Positions 23,385-25,004 of a DNA stretch of 25,004 nucleotides are shown in pieces. How positions within the stretch are numbered: position 1 is the first letter of the stretch; every line of letters starts with the position of its first letter. The stretch comes from Wukongarchaeum sp048886645 (GTDB lineage: Archaea > Asgardarchaeota > Wukongarchaeia > Wukongarchaeales > Wukongarchaeaceae): assembly GCA_048886645.1 (NCBI GenBank), contig JBHLKN010000021.1, positions 1 through 25,004 of the forward strand, written 5' to 3'. A program made the position numbers and the translations under genes. Below the pieces are notes generated by a model, which saw only the letters and a program-made list of their open reading frames with translations, did not search any database and had not been told where the DNA came from.

Positions 23385-23744
23385 TTATTTAAACGAGTTT
23401 GCAAGTTTTGCTGTCCCTGTATAGGCGTCCCCTACAGGAACTTTTGAAGGGCTATATGCTACGAAAACATAAGGTTGGGTTGGACATTTTGCAGCAACCG
23501 CGTGCCCCTGACCTTGAACGTTTGTAGCTACAAGCCGATCGTCTGTAATGTCGATTACGCTGTACTTAATTCCTTGGACGTTTACACTGGGTTGTTTTTC
23601 TGCCCAGGCTTTTAGGAATTGAGGTCCGTTGAGTTCCCAGTTCCCTGAAGTCCAGTAAATGCTCCCATCGTTTATGTTTACTATGACCAATGCTTGAATT
23701 GTTCCCGCTTTGATCATTTTCTCGTAATCCTGTTGAAAACTCAC
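23385..23744 (-). CDS. Profilin-like protein
   Basis: A 119-residue protein that follows the profilin layout: an N-terminal helix (QQDYEKMIKAGTI), strand ALVIVNINDGSIYWTSG, a helix (PQFLKAWAE), strand VQGIKYSVIDITDD, a GQGHAVAAK turn and strand, strand YVFVAYSP, and a C-terminal helix (AYTGTAKLANSF). From memory of human profilin-1, F3, Y7 and W31 fall at the places of its polyproline-binding W, Y and W, but the C-terminal His/Tyr part is missing. Profilins bind actin monomers, and Asgard archaea encode true profilins that bind actin. Start is GTG 23744 after AGGTGAGGAG. No actin or gelsolin gene is nearby. Identification rests on pattern, not a search. Confidence 0.72.
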   Translation of the reverse strand: MSFQQDYEKMIKAGTIQALVIVNINDGSIYWTSGNWELNGPQFLKAWAEKQPSVNVQGIKYSVIDITDDRLVATNVQGQGHAVAAKCPTQPYVFVAYSPSKVPVGDAYTGTAKLANSFK

Positions 23745-23879
23745 TTTTGTCTCCTCACCTTTTTTAAATTAGTTTATGGGGGTTTTGTTATTGGATTTTA
23801 TTTTGTTGTTATTTATTTTGTTCTTCATGGTTAAAAAACTGATGGTTGGATTTCTGTATAATAATTGAAAACAATTTTA

Positions 23880-25001
23880 TTATTGTACGTATATTTTGTC
23901 TTTGGTTATCTTTATTATTTTTCTTAGGGGGATGGTTTTTGTACCTAATAGTTCTAGCAGTTGGTTATAGTTTTCTTTTTCTGTTATTATTCCTTGTTCT
24001 ATGGCATATTTGATGATTGTTTCTGGGCATAAGGTGGTTTCTATGCTTTCTTTTAAAGTGTTTAGTATGGCGGGTTCTTCTTCTTCGAGCTCTTCTTCTT
24101 TGAATTTTTCAAGCGATTCTAAGGTTTTTGTGCTGTATTGAAGTAGCAGTTCTTCTCCGTTTTCATTCTCTTCTATTGTTATGCCGATGGCTGTCCCTAA
24201 GGTGTTTTCTTCTTGGTCTACTACTTGTTTACAGGTGAGGGGGTAGGCGTGTTTTATTGGTTTTTGAAATGCATTTCTTTTTAAAATAACACGATCTTTC
24301 ATTGTTTCAGATACAAAACCCATAAAAACCCATTTTAGGTAACCACTAACCACTTCTTGAGGGGTTAAGGGGATTTTTTCTAATAGGCAAAATTTTGCGA
24401 GGTTTTCAGGTTTTAAAGCATCTCCTTCTCCTATGTTTAATTTTTTCGATACTGTAAACCTTACATACCACAAGTTTTCTTCATAGGAGCTTTTCATGGG
24501 TTTTTCCAAATTTTTTAGGATTTGGTCTAAAATTTTTTTGTTGGGGAAAAAGGTTTCATAAACCAGGATTGCGCCCAAATTTGGGTGGTTAAGGATCTCG
24601 ATTATGATACCTAAATGTTTTTGAAAATGGGAGATTAGGGGCTTTTTTGTGAGAGTTCTTTCTTCTATTTTAGAAATAGGAAAAGGCACTATTTTCATCT
24701 TAGCTAGTTGTTCTCTTTGATTGGTATTAAGGAGATTTATGTCGTCTTCATTAACGATGATTGCCCCGTTTTCCCTTTTTATTTGTTGGAAAGTTATTAT
24801 GCCTTTGATTTTCTGTTTAAATTCTTCAGGTTTTAGGGGACACTTAATGTTTTTTTCCGTACAATAATTTCGAATATATCTAGGTAAGAGAGCTATATAT
24901 TCTGGAATTTCTAAAAAAGAGCTTATTTCCGATCTTAAATATTCTTTTCGCTGTTCTAAGTCGCTTTCAAATGATCCAGGATATAGCGTTTCAAAAAACA
25001 T
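23880..25001 (-). CDS. Unrecognised protein, possibly 5'-incomplete
   Basis: A 373-residue open frame that reaches the right edge. The first ATG in view is at 25001, one codon from the edge, and the frame is still open there, so the true start may be outside. It is soluble, Glu/Lys/Leu rich, with no obvious signal peptide or membrane segment. Notable pieces are CPLKPEEFKQKIKGIITFQ near residue 54, the LGTAIGITIEENENGEELLLQ strand region near 268, and an acidic stretch of Glu around 305. I do not recognise a family. It points toward the profilin-like gene with a 135-bp spacer, so they could share a transcript, though the spacer contains possible promoter elements. Confidence 0.7.
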   Translation of the reverse strand: MFFETLYPGSFESDLEQRKEYLRSEISSFLEIPEYIALLPRYIRNYCTEKNIKCPLKPEEFKQKIKGIITFQQIKRENGAIIVNEDDINLLNTNQREQLAKMKIVPFPISKIEERTLTKKPLISHFQKHLGIIIEILNHPNLGAILVYETFFPNKKILDQILKNLEKPMKSSYEENLWYVRFTVSKKLNIGEGDALKPENLAKFCLLEKIPLTPQEVVSGYLKWVFMGFVSETMKDRVILKRNAFQKPIKHAYPLTCKQVVDQEENTLGTAIGITIEENENGEELLLQYSTKTLESLEKFKEEELEEEEPAILNTLKESIETTLCPETIIKYAIEQGIITEKENYNQLLELLGTKTIPLRKIIKITKDKIYVQ

Positions 25002-25004
25002 ATC

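Overview
The window is an AT-rich stretch of an archaeal chromosome. The archaeal assignment is secure. It carries Alba, SRP19, EF-1 beta with its companion zinc ribbon, type-2 peptidyl-tRNA hydrolase, ribosomal protein L40e, an archaeal AspRS, TruD, Trm5, an ATP-dependent DNA ligase, DUF371, a geranylgeranyl-reductase-type flavoprotein, and TATA boxes of the TTTAAATA type. Two genes have a eukaryote-like flavour: a 119-residue profilin-like protein near the right end and a protein whose N-terminal domain resembles the GIFT/IFT52-GldG domain. Together they suggest an Asgard (Promethearchaeota) lineage or a deep TACK-side relative. That placement is inference, because no rRNA or long phylogenetic marker is present.

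Layout. 1-5350: the tail of an unknown gene, an M29-like aminopeptidase (-), an HtpX protease (+), EF-1 beta and zinc ribbon (-), a geranylgeranyl reductase family protein (-), Pth2 (+), and two tandem paralogues of an unrecognised four-cysteine protein (-). 5351-10700: TruD and AspRS (+), a KH-domain protein (-), a 340-bp gene-free gap, Alba (-) divergent from an Lrp-like regulator (+) across a repeat-bearing spacer, L40e, and tRNA-Val(CAC). 10701-12780: an accessory-looking, partly decayed patch. It holds an HTH/GyrI-like regulator, a small ORF apparently frameshifted by a 5-bp duplication, and a protein disulfide oxidoreductase pseudogene with one frameshift and four in-frame stops. 12780-14890: a solitary cytosine-5 DNA methyltransferase (+), then a leftward cluster of SRP19, a truncated MoaD/ThiS-like ORF with no normal start codon, and a SPOUT-like DUF2122 protein. 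14890-18130: HypA and lipoyl synthase (+), two translationally coupled stand-alone RAM-domain proteins (+), protein isoaspartyl methyltransferase (-), and DUF371 (+). 18130-25004: a lysine-rich small protein coupled to Trm5 (-), the IFT52-like protein followed by DNA ligase (+), a lysine-rich helical protein (+) convergent with the profilin-like gene (-) across a perfect 26-bp palindrome, and an unrecognised protein running to the right edge.

Most of the window is housekeeping for translation, tRNA modification and DNA metabolism, in short operons on alternating strands. Several genes use TTG or GTG starts that are supported by Shine-Dalgarno motifs or family alignment. No CRISPR array, insertion sequence, rRNA or prophage was seen. 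The best leads are the profilin-like gene, the IFT52-like gene beside DNA ligase, the duplicated four-cysteine family, and the cluster of recently broken redox and sulfur-carrier genes.
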